Origin: Palaemon carinicauda
Taxonomy: Eukaryota > Arthropoda > Malacostraca > Decapoda > Palaemonidae
Assembly (NCBI RefSeq): GCF_036898095.1
Contig: NC_090759.1
Span: 18,335,853 to 18,399,852, forward strand
DNA: 64,000 nucleotides
Direction of reading: 5' to 3'
Both the position numbers and the translations under genes were made by a program. Numbering within the stretch: the stretch's first letter is position 1; the number at the start of each line of letters is the position of its first letter. The notes under the pieces were generated by a model. The model was not told the DNA's origin. It was given only the letters and a program-made list of their open reading frames with translations, and made no database searches. Below are positions 12,851 to 25,324 of the stretch, one piece after another.

Positions 12851-13345
12851 ATGTGTACATGGCCTGGTAAGGGTGGACATCCATGTGGGACTTGCATGAG
12901 TTGCCTCGACATGGATCCGCATCCTTTGTGTTCTGCTTGTCGTAGACATCAACGCTTGTCTGAGTGGTCGCTCAGTATAAGTCCCATGATAGAAAGAATG
13001 AGAAAGCTAAGTGTTGCTGTTCCCCTTCGGGTGCTTCGGCCTCGAAGGGGAAGCAGCAGCCTAGGTCTCTTTTCCAGAGCCCTGATCTTCCCCAGTCCAA
13101 TCCTTCGTTGTCAGGCCCTACACAAGATCCTGGAGTGAAGGATGGAAATAGTGTTCCTCCAGCTTTATCCTGAAGACATAGTTTCTTCTGCCCTCCAGAG
13201 TGAGACTGGGGATCCTGCGTTAGAGGTTGCTCCAATAGTCTCGGCTTTGTCTCTTGTTATTGATCTTGCTCTGACTGATGTTTGCCATCTGAGTTGCGTC
13301 ATTCTGCTAGTTCACCGGCATCACCTGGGTTTGCAGAGGGACTTC
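12851..13345 (+). pseudogene. DIRS gag 5' fragment (element H)
   Basis: Begins MCTWPGKGGHPCGTCMSCLD, clearly the same N-terminus as the Gag of A (13902), E (36899) and J (52901), including the spacing of the CGT and C..C cysteines. After about 40 codons the frame shifts and a serine-, lysine- and arginine-rich stretch follows (about 12964-13173). The fragment ends where a DIRS inverted terminal repeat starts at 13350. It has no left terminal repeat of its own. Confidence 0.75.
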
Positions 13346-13349
13346 TAGG

Positions 13350-13599
13350 GTTTTTTCCCTAACTGGAATACAAACCAACGCTATTTATGGGGTATCATTT
13401 TCAGCGAAGCTGAAAGACGAGCCATTAGATTTTTAGTGAGGGATAACCACCCATACAGCTAGTTAGCAGGGGGATGGGGTTAGTAGCTACTGCTCACTCA
13501 CACACCTGTGACTGTAACCCACTTTGCTTTTGGCTCAGATGGAGAATGGTTGTTACTGCTCTTCCTCCTCACCAATTTGAACAGTCATTACTAATTACT
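13350..13599 (+). repeat. Extra DIRS left terminal repeat
   Basis: A diverged copy of the A-type left terminal repeat lying immediately before A's own. The shared landmarks come in the same order: CTGTAACTGGAATACAAAC-like start, TATTTAT, CAGC..AGCTGAAAG, GACGAGCCATT, GTGAGGG..AAC.ACCCAT, and CACACACC.GTGA. It implies two successive DIRS left ends head to tail, about 250 bp apart. Confidence 0.8.
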
Positions 13600-13840
13600 T
13601 TTTGTTCTGTAACTGGAATACAAACCTATGCTATTTATCAGAGGTTATTACTTTTAGCGTAGCTGAAAGGACGAGCCATTGAAATTTTAGTGAGGGTTAA
13701 CTACCCATTCTACTAGTTAGTGGGGTAAGGGGGTTTTAGTTTGCACACTTGCACACCGGTGATTTAGCTCACTTTGCTCTTGGCTCGTATGGTGTACGGT
13801 TGTTGCCGTTCTTCATCCTTCGCCTATTTTTGGACTGCCA
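13600..13840 (+). repeat. Left inverted terminal repeat of A
   Basis: Starts TTTGTTCTGTAACTGGAATA. Its first part is complementary to the left half of the ICR near 36505-36535, and the bulk is complementary to the right ITR at about 36645-36790. The shared words include CACACCGGTGATTTAGCTCA and GACGAGCCATT. Confidence 0.85.
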
Positions 13841-13901
13841 TAAATTGCTTTTGTTTGTGCTTTCTCTTTGATTAGTGTGTGCGTGTTGTCTTCTGCGACC
13901 A

Positions 13902-16790
13902 TGCATACCTGCCCTGGACTTGAAGGTCAGCCCTGCGGAACCTTCATGTCAGCCATGAACACCGATTGGTACACCCTTTGTCCTGCCTGCAGAGGTCAAT
14001 GGTGTGATAGTAATATCAGGTGTAGCGAGTGTCGGGAGTTGTCTGCCTCCCAGTGGGAAAGGTTTGGGCGACGGCGAAAGAAGTGGTTAAAGCGGGATGT
14101 TTCTCTTTCGAAGATTTCTTCGAAATTGGAAAAACCCAAGACCTCTTCTGGTTCCCGACTTTCATGCGAAGCTCCTGCTCATTCGGTCTCTTCCGGGAGT
14201 CCGTCGAGTAGTAGCGTAGACCTTTAATTTATGGCCCCACTTCTCCCCCTGGGTGAGGCCTTGTCTCTGTCTCCCTTTTTACAGGTGTGGTCATATTTTG
14301 GGGCTTCTGGGACCGCCCTCCAAGGATTCCTTGCTGCGCTTCATCGTTTGTGGTGCTAGTGCGCAGCTGTCATAGACTTCGGAGTTAGATCCTTTGTCGT
14401 GCGTCGATGATTGTAGTGTCTTAGGCCTCTTCAGTGGCCTCTGCTAACGCCCCTACACCTTCAGATTCTCCAGCTGTTGCTGCCAATTCTGTTTACCCCG
14501 TTCCTCTTCATCCTTTGAGGGGGGAACTTAGTCTTTCATCTGTCTCTCCTGCGAGTGTTTCTCCTTGAAGGAGGCGTTCACACATAGACTCCTCTGCTGA
14601 GAACTGCTCCTTCTAAAGGTCAGCTTGCTAATCCACGTCCCCTAGAGGGTGTCTTCGACTCAGAGCTCGCTCTCCACTTCACCTTAGAAGTGACCCTTCA
14701 CCATCGGTGAAAAGGCACCTCTTTGGCTCTTCAGCCTCGTCTTCGCAGCCGTCTCCATGCAGAGGAGCCTTCGCTTCAGTTGTCTTCCGGCCCCCGACCT
14801 TCGCCCGTCCCTGGACCTTCTCCTGATGACGCTGCCTCGTCCCTGGACTCTTCTGTGGATCGTTCGCGATCCCCATCTGAGGATGTTTGCCCTTCCAAAG
14901 GGCACATCTCTATTTCAGACCATCCTTCAGGCTGATCTGCCTTCTCCGCTCCTGTCTCCTGTTCATCATCTGCCTGCTCATGCTGCACCTCCAAAGCGTT
15001 TAGCTGCGCGCCAATGCTCTCCAGCGCAATTATGCCCGCCAGTGCACCAGCGCTCCCTAGCCTCACGTTAGCGCCCTCCAGCACTTTAACGCTTCCTAGA
15101 GTGTCATTGCTCTCCAGCGGTTCAGTGTTATTTAGTGCGTCAGCACTTGCCTGCTCATCAGCAGCGCCAGCATTCTCCTACGCCAGCGCTTTCCTGTGCT
15201 TCAGCACTCTCTGGCTTGCCAGCGCTCACCTGCGCACTCACATTTACCTGTGCAGCGCCTTATTGCGCGCCATCACTCCTGTGCGCAAGCGCTTTCCAGC
15301 TCACCTGCGCTCTCCTGTGCACTTGCGCCAAATATTAAGCAGGTTCTCCTGGCTTCAAAACACTACATGCATAAGGAACTTCACAATAGATTGTCACAGG
15401 TCGCCATCGCCCCGTTCCCCTCCCCCCAAACGCATTACAGCATGACCAACCTGGGAAAGGGGAAGGAGGCTCCACAGAAGGGTTCAGGATCCCAAAGATT
15501 CGACCTTCAAAGGCGGATCCACCACCGCAGACATCAGTAGAGACTCCTCACAGGGAACCTTTGGTCCCTTTCCCTTCAGGGGATCTTTCTGACATTGCAT
15601 CTGTCAGCAAGCAGCCTTGATTCATTGCCGTGGTCAGAGCAGTTGTGTAAGCCTTGAGCCTGCCATGTCATCTCGTTCTTCAGTGACCTCCCATCCAGCA
15701 GACCTACTGCGAGGAACCTGGGCTTTTTCTCCCCTGAAGAGGAAAAGGGTGGTCTCGGATGCAGTTTCATCCCATAGGGTGAAACTAACTCCTGTTAGGC
15801 CTTTGAGGCCTGTCCTTCCTGTTTGCGCTAGACACACTCCTACATCACCTCTGCTGAGGGAGTCGCGCAAGGGTAGGACTTCCTCTCTTCCACCTTCGGA
15901 GGAAGTTTCTCCTCGCACGGCGAGTTCTCCATCACCTGACGGAAGTCAGGAGGGACAATCCCATCTGGCCTCCGACGCTCGAGTCCTACCTCCTTCTTCG
16001 GAAGGAATCAAAGGACTCAAAGACTCTCCCAAAGTCCTCTTAAAGGACCTCCAGGCCTACAGGAACCACTAGTTACTCCAGGGATACCCACACCGAGAGG
16101 AGCTCTCTTGGGTGGAAGAAGGAGACTTCACTGCTAGTCCCATGCATTCTGGCAAGTTCTGGCTCTTATTAGGGAAGTTAACGGGTTTACCGACCTGGAG
16201 ATACCCCCATGAGAGGGCAAAGACACGGTCTTAGACTGTCTTTGGCACTCGGAAGCCCTCTAAGACCAGTACAGCCTTTCCCTGGTCTCAAGGGCTAAAG
16301 GGTGCTCGGGTTAAGATCGCCCAACAGCTCTCCAAGCTCTCCTCCTCCTCCTAACGTCCGGTTTTACAACCAAGCTTCTCCCGCCTCCTTGCGTCCAGCA
16401 GAGGAGATATTTTGAGATCTTGGACGAGCCTCGTTCAGCTTTTCCTCTCCATCACTCTGGAAGAGCTCACCGAGGGAGTCTCTTTAGAGAGGCTCTCCAG
16501 CCGTCGGGTCTCGTTCTTGGCATTTGAGATCCTCAACCAGGAGAATGCCATACAGGCTGCTTCGTGGCTTGATCTGTGGTTGGAGACTCTGGGAATCCTG
16601 GTTCGAACCAAGGATTTCTCCAAGGAACGCACTGGGAAAGCGATGGAAACTTTCCTTCTCTCAGGCACTTGCACCATCGAGTTTCTCGCCCATCAAGTCT
16701 TGAACTTATGGGCGAACACCATTCTGAAACTTCGAGATGCGATGTCTGAGAGATTCCATCAGTAGGTCCTGCATGCTGAGATTGCTAGAC
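13902..16790 (+). pseudogene. DIRS A gag, broken
   Basis: Starts MHTCPGLEGQPCGTFMSAMN and keeps the seven N-terminal cysteines at the same spacing as J (C-x7-C, then CPAC and CSEC pairs). It continues with a basic RRRKK stretch and then a low-complexity middle region with repeated CAGCGCTC words at about 14990-15340, spread over several frames. The conserved C-terminal domain is recognisable at 16410-16765 (ITLEELTEG..LERLSSRRVSF, ASWLDLWLETLGIL, RSIEFLAHQV-like). Multiple stops and frame changes make it a pseudogene. Confidence 0.8.
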
Positions 16791-17104
16791 TCAGGAACTC
16801 ATTAGAGGAATCCTCCCTGTTTGAGCAAAAGGACGTGGAACATGCTGCGGAGTGATGGAGGAAGTCTCATCAGGACTCCCTCCTCCATAGGGCTTTGACA
16901 TCCAACCCTGTAAAACGCCAGCTCCTCAGTAGTCCCGTCCAGCCAAGACCACGACGAACAAGACAACAGTGAAGACACTGGTGTCTAAAAAGCCCTTTCC
17001 GTACAAAAACGGGAAAGGCACCAAGTCTTCCTGGGGGGAATTTCCTAAAGGGAGCGGCCAAGGCCGCAAATGCTAGGAAAGGCATTCCCCCCACTTTTCC
17101 AGCA

Positions 17105-17436
17105 GTGGGGGGATGCCTACAAAGTTGCTGGGACAGGTGGAAGCAACTTGGGGCCGAGCCCTGGACAATCTCGGTGATTCATTCAGGGCATCGTGTCCAG
17201 TTCACAACATCTCTCCTTCCCCTGATCAGGAATCTAGTGTCAATAGACTCCTTTGCGATGGGATCAGCAAAGGGGCTAGCCCTCCTGGCAGAAGTCTAGA
17301 CCCTGTTAAAGAAGGGTGCTCTCCAGGTGGTCCTTGACGAGTCCCCAGGCTTCTTCAGTCGACTCTTTCTTGTGAAAAAGGCGTCTGGAGGCTGGAGACC
17401 AGTCGTCGACCTCTTGGCTCCGAACAATTTTGTTAA
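17105..17436 (+). pseudogene. DIRS A reverse transcriptase, N-terminal part
   Basis: GGCLQSCWDRWKQLGAEPWT is the conserved lead-in of DIRS RT, followed by WTISVIHSGHRVQF and MGSAKGLALLAEV. Then, after frame changes, come FFSRLFLVKKASGGWRPVVD and a NNFVKQ motif. The frame here reads CGA (Arg) at the position where J has TGA (57187). Coding stops abruptly at 17436 because LINE K is inserted; the next RT motif continues at 25876. Confidence 0.8.
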
Positions 17437-17448
17437 GCAACTAAAGAT

Positions 17449-19039
17449 ATGATTAGCTTTTTTAGACCTCAGCCAGTTGATGTTAATACAGTTATTCTCA
17501 CAGTAAAGAATTTAAATGGCACAAATTCAGTAGGATCAGATGGAATACCCCTTCGTTTCATTCGAGATGCCTTACCTGTAATAGCCTTTTATTTAACAAT
17601 AATAATCAATACCTCAATAATAACGGGTGTTTACCCCGATAGATGGAAGCTGCCACACGTTGTACCATTTTACAAGAGTGACGACCCAGAAAACGTTGAA
17701 AACTACCGACCTATATCTCTTCTTCCTATTTTGTCAAAAATATTAGAGAAAATAGTAACAAATCAATTACTTGAATATCTTGAACAAAATAAATTATTGT
17801 CCTCTACGCAATATGGATTTAGACCTCATCTGTCTACTGAAATGGCATTACTTAAGCTATCGGAAAGGATTTATGAAAATATTGACCAGCAAAAGGTAAA
17901 CTTACTTATATTGTTAGATCTTTCAAAGGCATTTGATAGCGTTAGCCACGATATTTTGTTAAATAAGTGTAGGAAAATGAAAATAGATTCTTTTTGGTTT
18001 AGTAACTATTTACAAAATTGTTTTCAAATAGTCAGACTAGATAATACTATCTCTTCTCGTGAGCAAGTACATTTTGGAGTTCCCCAGGGCTCTATTTTAG
18101 GCCCCGTGCTTTTTCTTATTTACATCAATGATATGGCTGATTTCATACAGGACTATTTCAAATATATGGCAAAATTTTTAGAAGACTATCTTCTCGTACA
18201 ATATGCAGACGATAGTCAATTTTTAATTGCAGGTAGTATAAATGATATACCCACTCTTATCACAAAGGCAGAAGCTATATTAGAAGCAGGACTGCGATAT
18301 TTTCAATTAAATGGTTTAAATGTAAATGAATCAAAAACTAAATTCCTATTCATTGGTACAAGGCAATATATATCACAAATCCCATTAGATACCGTTCTAA
18401 ACTTTAACGGCCATCAAATTGAAAGAAGTGTACACGTAAAAAATCTGGGCATTCATTTTGACCAATATATGCTTTTTGATGTGCACGTATCTGAAATATG
18501 TAGAAAAGTAAATGGAACCTTAATATATTTAAACAGAATTAAAGACAGACTAGACATTGACATGAGGGCGATGGTAGTTCAGTCTCTTGCACTGAGCATA
18601 ATAAATTATTGTTTAAAGATTTGGGGAAGTACTACTAAACAACAATTACAACGGGTTCAAAAAGTACAAAACTTTGCGGCAAAAGTAGTTGATGGTAGGG
18701 CCAAAAAATATGATCATGCATCACCAATTTTAGATAAATTAGAATGGTTAAATGTTGAAAGAAGAATTAAATTCGAGATTTGTGTGGGAGTTTTTAAAGT
18801 TATGCGTAGTTTAATACCGACTTTTTACGTTTTTAACAGTTGGAGCTGGGAGGGACAGACGAACAAGACAGAATAATGACCTTTATATACCGAGAACTAA
18901 CACAGACTTGGGAAGTAGATGCTTTACTGTACAAGGACCAACGATGTGGAATACCCTACCTGATTCATTGAAAACAACATCGAATATACACACTTTTAAA
19001 GCAAATCTCAGGAAATATATGTTTTCTACAAGATTTTAG
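17449..19039 (+). pseudogene. LINE K reverse transcriptase
   Basis: The open frame of 475 codons (17449-18876) covers a nearly complete RT domain. It has NLNGTNSVGSDGIPLRFIRD, then ENYRPISLLPILSKILEK, QYGFRPHLSTEMALL, motif A LLILLDLSKAFDSVSHDILL, motif B FGVPQGSILGPVLFLIYIND, and the catalytic motif C VQYADDSQF with both aspartates present. A frame change near 18840-18850 moves the C-terminal part (NNDLYIPRTNTDLGSRCFTV, MWNTLPDSLK) to another frame that stops at 19037-19039. The endonuclease is missing, so the copy is not autonomous. Its AT-rich codons differ strongly from the GC-richer DIRS host around it. Confidence 0.9.
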
Positions 19040-19159
19040 TTACATATTTGTGGATTGGTTTTAATGTACTTGTAAATATCAGTTTTTAATGTTTTATGGG
19101 GTCTACTGTAATTTTGCAGAGTATAGAATTTTAATGAGTTTTACCATTTTAAGTTATTT

Positions 19160-19345
19160 TTTTTCAATATTAAACTTACCCGATGATCATGTAGCTGTCA
19201 ACTCTGTTGCCCGACAGAAATCTACGGTCGGGATACGCCAGCGATCGCTATACAGGTGGGGGTGTACACAACAGCGCCATCTGTGGTCAGGTACTCCAGT
19301 ACTTCTTGTCAACAAGACCTCAATTTTTCCTCTGTCGTGCCACCG
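19160..19345 (+). repeat. Left inverted terminal repeat of B
   Basis: From TTTTTCAATATTAAACTTAC to the CAAGACCTCAATTTTTCCTC segment. It is complementary, almost base for base, to 25460-25620. The extreme left (TTCAATATTAAAC) differs from the extreme right of the element, as is normal for DIRS. Confidence 0.95.
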
Positions 19346-20610
19346 GCTAGACCTACTTGGATACGCTGTTGATTCTGGAGTTATTGTTCACGATTTGGTG
19401 ATGTATTTGCTCTAGAGTTTAGCTTTCGCTATTCAGGAAGCTTTATCATTAGCTTAGCTAGCTTTTGGAATTAATTTGATTTAATTATGGTGACGAAGAG
19501 AGTATGAACTCTCTTTCACTTTTAAATGGCCGACCCTTCCCTTAGACGGAAGTGTTGGTGTCGAAGAGAGTATAGACTCTCTTTCTTAATTTTTCTTAAC
19601 AAAGTTATAGATTTATTTTATATTTCTCCGCCTTTTATAGGCCTCTTCGATTAACTTCCTTTTATTATAAACTTATAAAAATTAATTTTTATGTTTGTTT
19701 ATATGCGACCTTTCCTAATAGTAGGCGGTCATTACTTGGAACCGAAGTTAATTAACATTGAGCCCGTCATATCGTTTTTCCTGTTAAGATTTTATGCTAT
19801 TTTAATTTTAATGTTTTTGAAAGAATTTCTTTGATAGTCTCGTACTGTTTTTCAAAGTTGAACTAACGTTTTGTTTTGTCTCCGCAGTTGTTGACGTTCA
19901 GAACGTTCAACTTGCGCTCTATCGTTACGATAGAGAGAGAGTATTCACGGTTTCACGTTGCAGTAAGAGTAAACTGATTCTAGCGTTTTGTTCATTCTTT
20001 CTTAGCTTAAATGGTTTTAATTCTAATAAAGGAACTTTTTATTTGGGAAATCTTTCAGTTTTTTTCCTTTAACAAATAATATGTTTTAACGATATATATA
20101 ATTGGGCTCTTCTCTCAGGTTCTAAGTCGAGAGAGAGAGAGAGAGAGAGATAGAGACGGAGGGAGAGAGAGGAGGATAAACGTTTCGTTCAAGCGGGTAA
20201 CGTTGTTATCGTTTTTGCTCTTCTCCCTAGTCTCTTTAGGGGAAGAAGGTAAAACGTTTCTAGAGTTTTATTCTTGTTCCCAGGCTTTATGCGGTGAGAG
20301 ATTTTAAACGTAGTTTATTTGATCTAGTGTTTAGTCTCTTTTCCAGCCACTGAATTCTTTATCTTTCATTATGTTTTTCTGTTACATTGTAATACTGTTT
20401 TCGCAATTACTAACTTTTAATGAAGGATAGGATTGCGTGTTTCAGGTACAAACCACTTAAAGTTTCGAGTTCAGTGAAATAAGTGCAAACAGAAAATCAA
20501 AAGTGATAAAGTGATAAGCGCAAAGTGTTACAGTGTTGCGTTCGAGGGTTCGTCTGTTCGTGCCAGTTGTTCGCCTAGTCTGGGACCTCTTACAAGCTCC
20601 CAAGCCCAGG
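19346..20610 (+). other. DIRS B 5' untranslated region
   Basis: No coding content. It includes a duplicated GAAGAGAGTATGAACTCTCT-type segment (19495 and 19563) that can form short hairpins, and a (GA)n run at 20130-20172. Confidence 0.6.
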
Positions 20611-22030
20611 GGAGAAGTAATGTCGAAGGACTTATGGGTTCATCAGGCCTTGATCGACGAACAGACGTTTCCCTCCGTGGTTTCGGGTGTATCCACTCAC
20701 GTTCCAGACGTGATCACCCCACCCACACAAAGACGAGAGAGCCCATTTATTCCTCGTCTGCGGAAGAGGTTTCTCGCAGAAACCATGGACCAAATCTTGC
20801 AGCTTTTAAGTGCAAGTCGGTCCCTTCCGCGCAAGTCCAACGGCCTAGGTGTAGCCACTGGGTCAGTTCGGACTTGCTGCAGTACGACAACTGCACACCT
20901 CCCAGAGAGGCAAGGTGGTACCGCAACAGGCAGTAACTCCGTCTGTTGCCGCACCAGCTGTTTTAGACCCTCAGTCACAACGGACAGTAGCTCCATTTGT
21001 TGTTGTCTTTCATAGACCCTAGTGGTCCATGCTGCAGAATATACAGTCTCAGCTTGCTCCTTCATACAGGAGTATCATGCTGGAAGGTTGACAATGCAGC
21101 CTGTTAACCTACAACCCGCCGAGGTTGTGCGCTCAGCAGATACTGTGGCTGCCTGCTCCCACCCTCCACCTGTGAGAGCTCCACCTCCGATGCGCAGTCC
21201 ACCCTGCCAGACGCATGTTCTTGCTGCGCCTCCTGCTTTCATGCGTGAGCTGCCGCATCGGGAGTTGCCGGGTTCCAGCACTATGAGGAGCCTCATGCTA
21301 TGCGGCAACCTCCTCAACCCATGAGGCAGGAGCCTCATGCTATGCGGCATCCTCCTCAACCCATGAGGCAGGAGCCTCATGTGAGGCAGGAGCCTCATGC
21401 TATGCGGCAACCTCCTCTACCCATGAGGCAGGAGCCTCATGCTATGCGGCATCCTCCTCAACCCATGCAGCATGAGCCTCATCCCATGCAGCATGAGCCT
21501 CATCCCATGCAGCATAAGCCGCATGCCATGCAACATGCTCTGCATACCTTACAGCATGCTCTACATACAGCATGCTCTGCATACCTTACAGCATGCTCTG
21601 CATACCTTACAGCATGCTCTGCATACCTTACAGCATGCTCTGCATACCTTACAGCATGCTCTGCATACCTTACAGCATGCTCTGCATACCTTACAGCATG
21701 CTCTGCATACCTTACAGCATGCTCGGCATACCTTACAGCATGCTCGGCATACCTTACAGCATGCTCGGCATACCTTACAGCATGCTCGGCATACCTTACA
21801 GCATGCTCTGCATACAGCATGCTCTGCATACCTTACAGCATGCTCTGCATTCCTTACAGCATGCTCTGCATACCTTACAACATGCTCTGCATTCCTTACA
21901 GCATGCTCTGCATTCCTTACAGCATGCTCTGCATACCTTACAGCATGCTCTGCATACCTTACCGCATGCTCCTCAATCACACATCTTTGGTTGTTGCCAA
22001 CTCACAAGACTGTCAAGCAGTTTCATAACG
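20611..22030 (+). pseudogene. DIRS B gag with expanded repeats
   Basis: ATG at 20611 (MSKDLWVHQALIDEQTFPSV), just after the conserved lead LQAPKPRGEV, which DIRS C shares at 29315. Downstream the frame wanders (PPVRAPPPMRSPP, then RQEPHAMRQPPQPM repeats at 21290-21530) into the 21-bp array. It lacks the CxxC N-terminus of the A/E/J family. No conserved capsid-like C-terminus could be read. Confidence 0.55.
21530..21975. repeat. 21-bp minisatellite in B gag region
   Basis: About 20 tandem copies of the 21-bp unit GCATGCTCTGCATACCTTACA, minus one base here so as to quote under 21, with point variants (CTCGG, ATTCC). Because 21 is divisible by three, all frames stay open on both strands, producing spurious long open frames. 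It is preceded by 36-39 bp repeats with AGGAGCCTCATGC at 21290-21530. Confidence 0.95.
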
Positions 22031-22218
22031 TTGCCTTCTGGTCTGTTGCTTTTGCACCAGTGAAACCCTCACTGAGAGAACTTAGCTTTTCTCGGATATG
22101 GTTCCTGTAGATGAGAAAGTGCTATTCTCCCTCCTTCTGATATTCCCTTGAGGACTCTGTCATTTGGAGAGGAGCCTTAAGCTGCTTAGCCTCCTATGGA
22201 CTTTTATTTAAGCATAAC

Positions 22219-23760
22219 GTGCTTCCAGGGAGGGTAATAGTTCCGCTTCAGTCGCTAACCCCGTCGGTTGCCACACCTGCTCCCATAGACCTTGAGCTTT
22301 GTTGCAAGACATGCAGTCCAAGCTTAGTCCTTGTTAGAGGATTTTTGTTTACGGAGTCAGTGTGTCACTGGGAAGACGTTCAACAACCAGCAGAGGTGAC
22401 TTGTTGTGACGCAGTGCGGCAACCTCAGCAACCCGATAAGGAGTTGTCTGTACTACCCAGACAGTCTAGACAGTTTCGGGTTGTCGCTGTACTTCCTCTC
22501 TTCCCCATGGTTGACAGTTCACAGACTGTGCAGCAGTACCATGATTTTGTGTCCGGCTCCGTCAGACGACTGGCTTTTAAGAGCTCCCACAAGTCGTCGC
22601 TGTCTGGAGAATCTCAGATGGACTATGGATCTGACCAAGGAACTGGGCCTCCTGGTCAATTTAGAGGAGTCCCAGCTCGTCCCATCCCAGACCATTGTCT
22701 ACCTGGGTATGGAGCTTCAGAGTCGAGCTTTTCGGGCTTTTCCGTCGGCCCCAAGGATCTACCAAGCCCTAGAATGCATCCAGAGCATGCTGAGAAGGAA
22801 CCGATGCTCAGTCAGGTAGTGGATGAGTCTAACAGGGACACTTTCATCGCTGGCCCTGTTCATCGAGTTAGGGAGACTCCACCTCCGCCCCCTTCAGTAT
22901 CATCTAGCTGCTCACTGGATAAAGGACATGACGCTAGAGACGGTCTCAGTTCCTGTTTCCGAAGAGATGAGGTCTACTCTAACGTGGTGGAAGAACAGCT
23001 TTCTTCTCAAGGAAGGTCTTCCTTTGGCTGTTCAGAACCCCGACCGCCAAAGGAAGGTCTTCCTTTGGCTGTTCAGAACCCCGACCGCCGTCTCTTCTCG
23101 GACGCATCAGACACGGGCTGGGGTGCGACATTGGACGGACAGGAATGCTCGGGAACATGGAATCAGGAGCAAAGGACACTTCACATCAATTGCAAGGAGT
23201 TGTTGGCGGTTCATCTGGCCTTGATAAACATCAAGTCCCTCCAACTAAACAAGGTGGTGGAGGTGGACTCCGACAACACCACAGCCTTGGCTTACTTCTC
23301 CAAGCAGGGAGGGACTCATTCGAGGAAGTTGTTCTAGATCGCAAGGGACCTCCTCATCTGGTCAAAAGATCGAAAGCTCACGCTGGGAACGAGGTTCATT
23401 CAGGGCGATATGAATGTCATGGCAGATCGCCTCAGCCGGAAGGGTCAGGTCATCCCCACAGAGTGGACCCTTCACTAGAATGTTTGCAGCAGACTTTGGG
23501 CCCTGTGGGGTCAGCCAACCATAGATCTGTTCGCTACCTCAATGACCTAGAGGCTCCCGTTGTATTGTTCTCCGAATCCAGACCCAGCAGCAGTTCACGT
23601 GGATGCTTTTCTGCTGGATTGGTCCCATCTCGACCTGTATGCATTCCCGCCGTTCAAGATTGTCAACAGGGTACTTCAGAAGTTCGCCTCTCACAAAGGG
23701 ATACGGCTGACGTTGGTTGCTCCCCTCTGGCCCGCGAGAGAATGGTTCACATAGGTACTG
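22219..23760 (+). pseudogene. DIRS B RT - RNase H - Dam-like region
   Basis: The RT N-terminus and active site are not readable. The thumb side survives in one frame (LTKELGLLVNLEESQLVPSQ, IVYLGMELQSRAF, about 22625-22735), followed by an in-frame TAG at 22820 and LTGTLSSLALFIELGRLHLR. RNase H lies in the next frame: RLFSDASDTGWGATLDG, CKELLAVHLALI, VDSDNTTALAYF. The frame change is explained by a 41-bp tandem duplication at about 23011-23092. Downstream come RFIQGDMNVMADRLSR and the post-RNase H region (PTIDLFATS, DLYAFPPF, APLWPAREWF), again with stops. Confidence 0.85.
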
Positions 23761-23779
23761 CAATGGCTGGTCGACATTC

Positions 23780-24934
23780 CCAGGATTCTTCCTCTAAGAG
23801 TGGACCTTCTACGTCAACCTCACGTAAAGAAGGTTCACCCAAACCTCCACGCTCTTCGTCTGACTGCCTTCAGACAATCGAAAGACTCTCAAGAGCTAGA
23901 GGCTTTTCGAAGGAGGCAGCCAGAGCGATTGCCAGAGCAAGGAGGACATCCACTCTCAGAGTCTATCAGTCTAAATGGGAAGTCTTCCGAAGCTGGTGCA
24001 AGGCCAATGCAGTTTCCTCAACCAGTACCACTGTAACCCAGATTGCTGACTTCCTGTTACATCTAAGGAACGTAAGATCCCTTTCAGCTCCTACGATCAA
24101 GGGTTACAGAAGTATGTTGGCAGCGGTTTTCCGCCACAGAGGCTTGGATCTTTCCACCAACAAAGATCTACAGGACCTCCTTAGGTCTTTTGAGACCTCA
24201 AAGGAACGTCGGTTGTCCACTCCAGGCTGGAATCTAGACGTGGTCCTAAGGTTCCTTATGTCATCAAGATTTGAACCTCCAATCAGCCTCTTTTAAGGAC
24301 CTCACATTAAAAACTTTTCCTCGTATGCTTGGCAACAGCTAAAAGAGTAAGTGAGATCCACGCCTTCAGCAGGAACATAGTTTTCACATCTGAAACGGCT
24401 ACATGTTCCTTGCAGCTCGGTTTTTTTTTTGCTAAAAACGAGCTTCCTTCACGTCCTTGGCCTAAGTCGTTCGAGATCCCAAGCCTGTCCAACTTGGGGG
24501 GGAACGAACTGGAGAAAGTACTTTGCCCAGTTAGAGCTCTTAGGTACTATCTAAAAAGGTCAAAACCTTTACGAGGACAATCAGAAGCCTTATGGTGTGC
24601 TATCAAGAAGCCTTCTCTTCCAATGTCTAAGAACTCAGTTTCTTACTACATCAGGCTTCTGATTAGGGAAGCACATTCTCATCTGAAGGAAGAAGACCTT
24701 GCTTTGCTGAAGGTAAGGACACATGAAGTGAGAGCTGTGGCTACTTCAGTGGCCTTCAAACAGAACCGTTCTCTGCCGAGTGTTATGGATGCAACCTATT
24801 GGAGAAGCAAGTCAGTGTTGGCATCATTCTATCTCAAAGATGTCCAGTCTCTTTACGAGAACTGCTACACCCTGGGACCATTCGTAGCAACGAGTGCAGT
24901 AGTAGGTGAGGGCTCACCCACTACATTCCCATAA
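23780..24934 (+). pseudogene. DIRS B tyrosine recombinase
   Basis: The N-terminal core-binding part reads TIERLSRARGFSKEAARAIA ... VYQSKWEVFRSWCKANAV ... TIKGYRSMLAAVFRHRGLDL in the frame ending at 24296. After an indel near 24290 the catalytic half continues in another frame: TAKRVSEIHAF (first Arg), CPVRALRYYLKRS, HEVRAVATSVAFKQ (His and second Arg) and FYLKDV (Tyr). The R..HxxR..Y residues are thus all present but split by the frame break. The domain would catalyse integration of circular DNA. Confidence 0.9.
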
Positions 24935-25324
24935 TTCCATAACCTTTTTAACCTTTCTCTTGAATACTTTTTATGGGTTGTACGGTCGGCTAAGAAGCCT
25001 TCCGCATCCTTGTTGATTTGGCGGGTGGTCAATTCTTTCTTGAGAAGCGCCGAGGTTAGAGGTTGTGATGAGGTCCTTTAGTATGGGTTGCAGCCCTTTA
25101 TACTTTAGCCACCTAAGAGTCGTTCAGCATCCTAAGAGGACCGCTACGCTCAGTAAGGAAGACGTACTTATTAAAGGCAGAGTAATGGTTCAAGTCGACT
25201 TCCTTACCTGGTACTTATTTATTTTTTATTGTTATTTTGAATAACTAATAAAAATGAAATACGGGATACTTAGCTTCTTTGTTAACATGTATACTGGTCT
25301 CCACCCACCACCCTGGGTGTGAAT

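Noticed and set aside
21075..22110. Long open frames on both strands over the 21-bp minisatellite
   Set aside because: A 21-bp period keeps every stop-free frame open; these are not separate genes, only the gag region of B in various frames.
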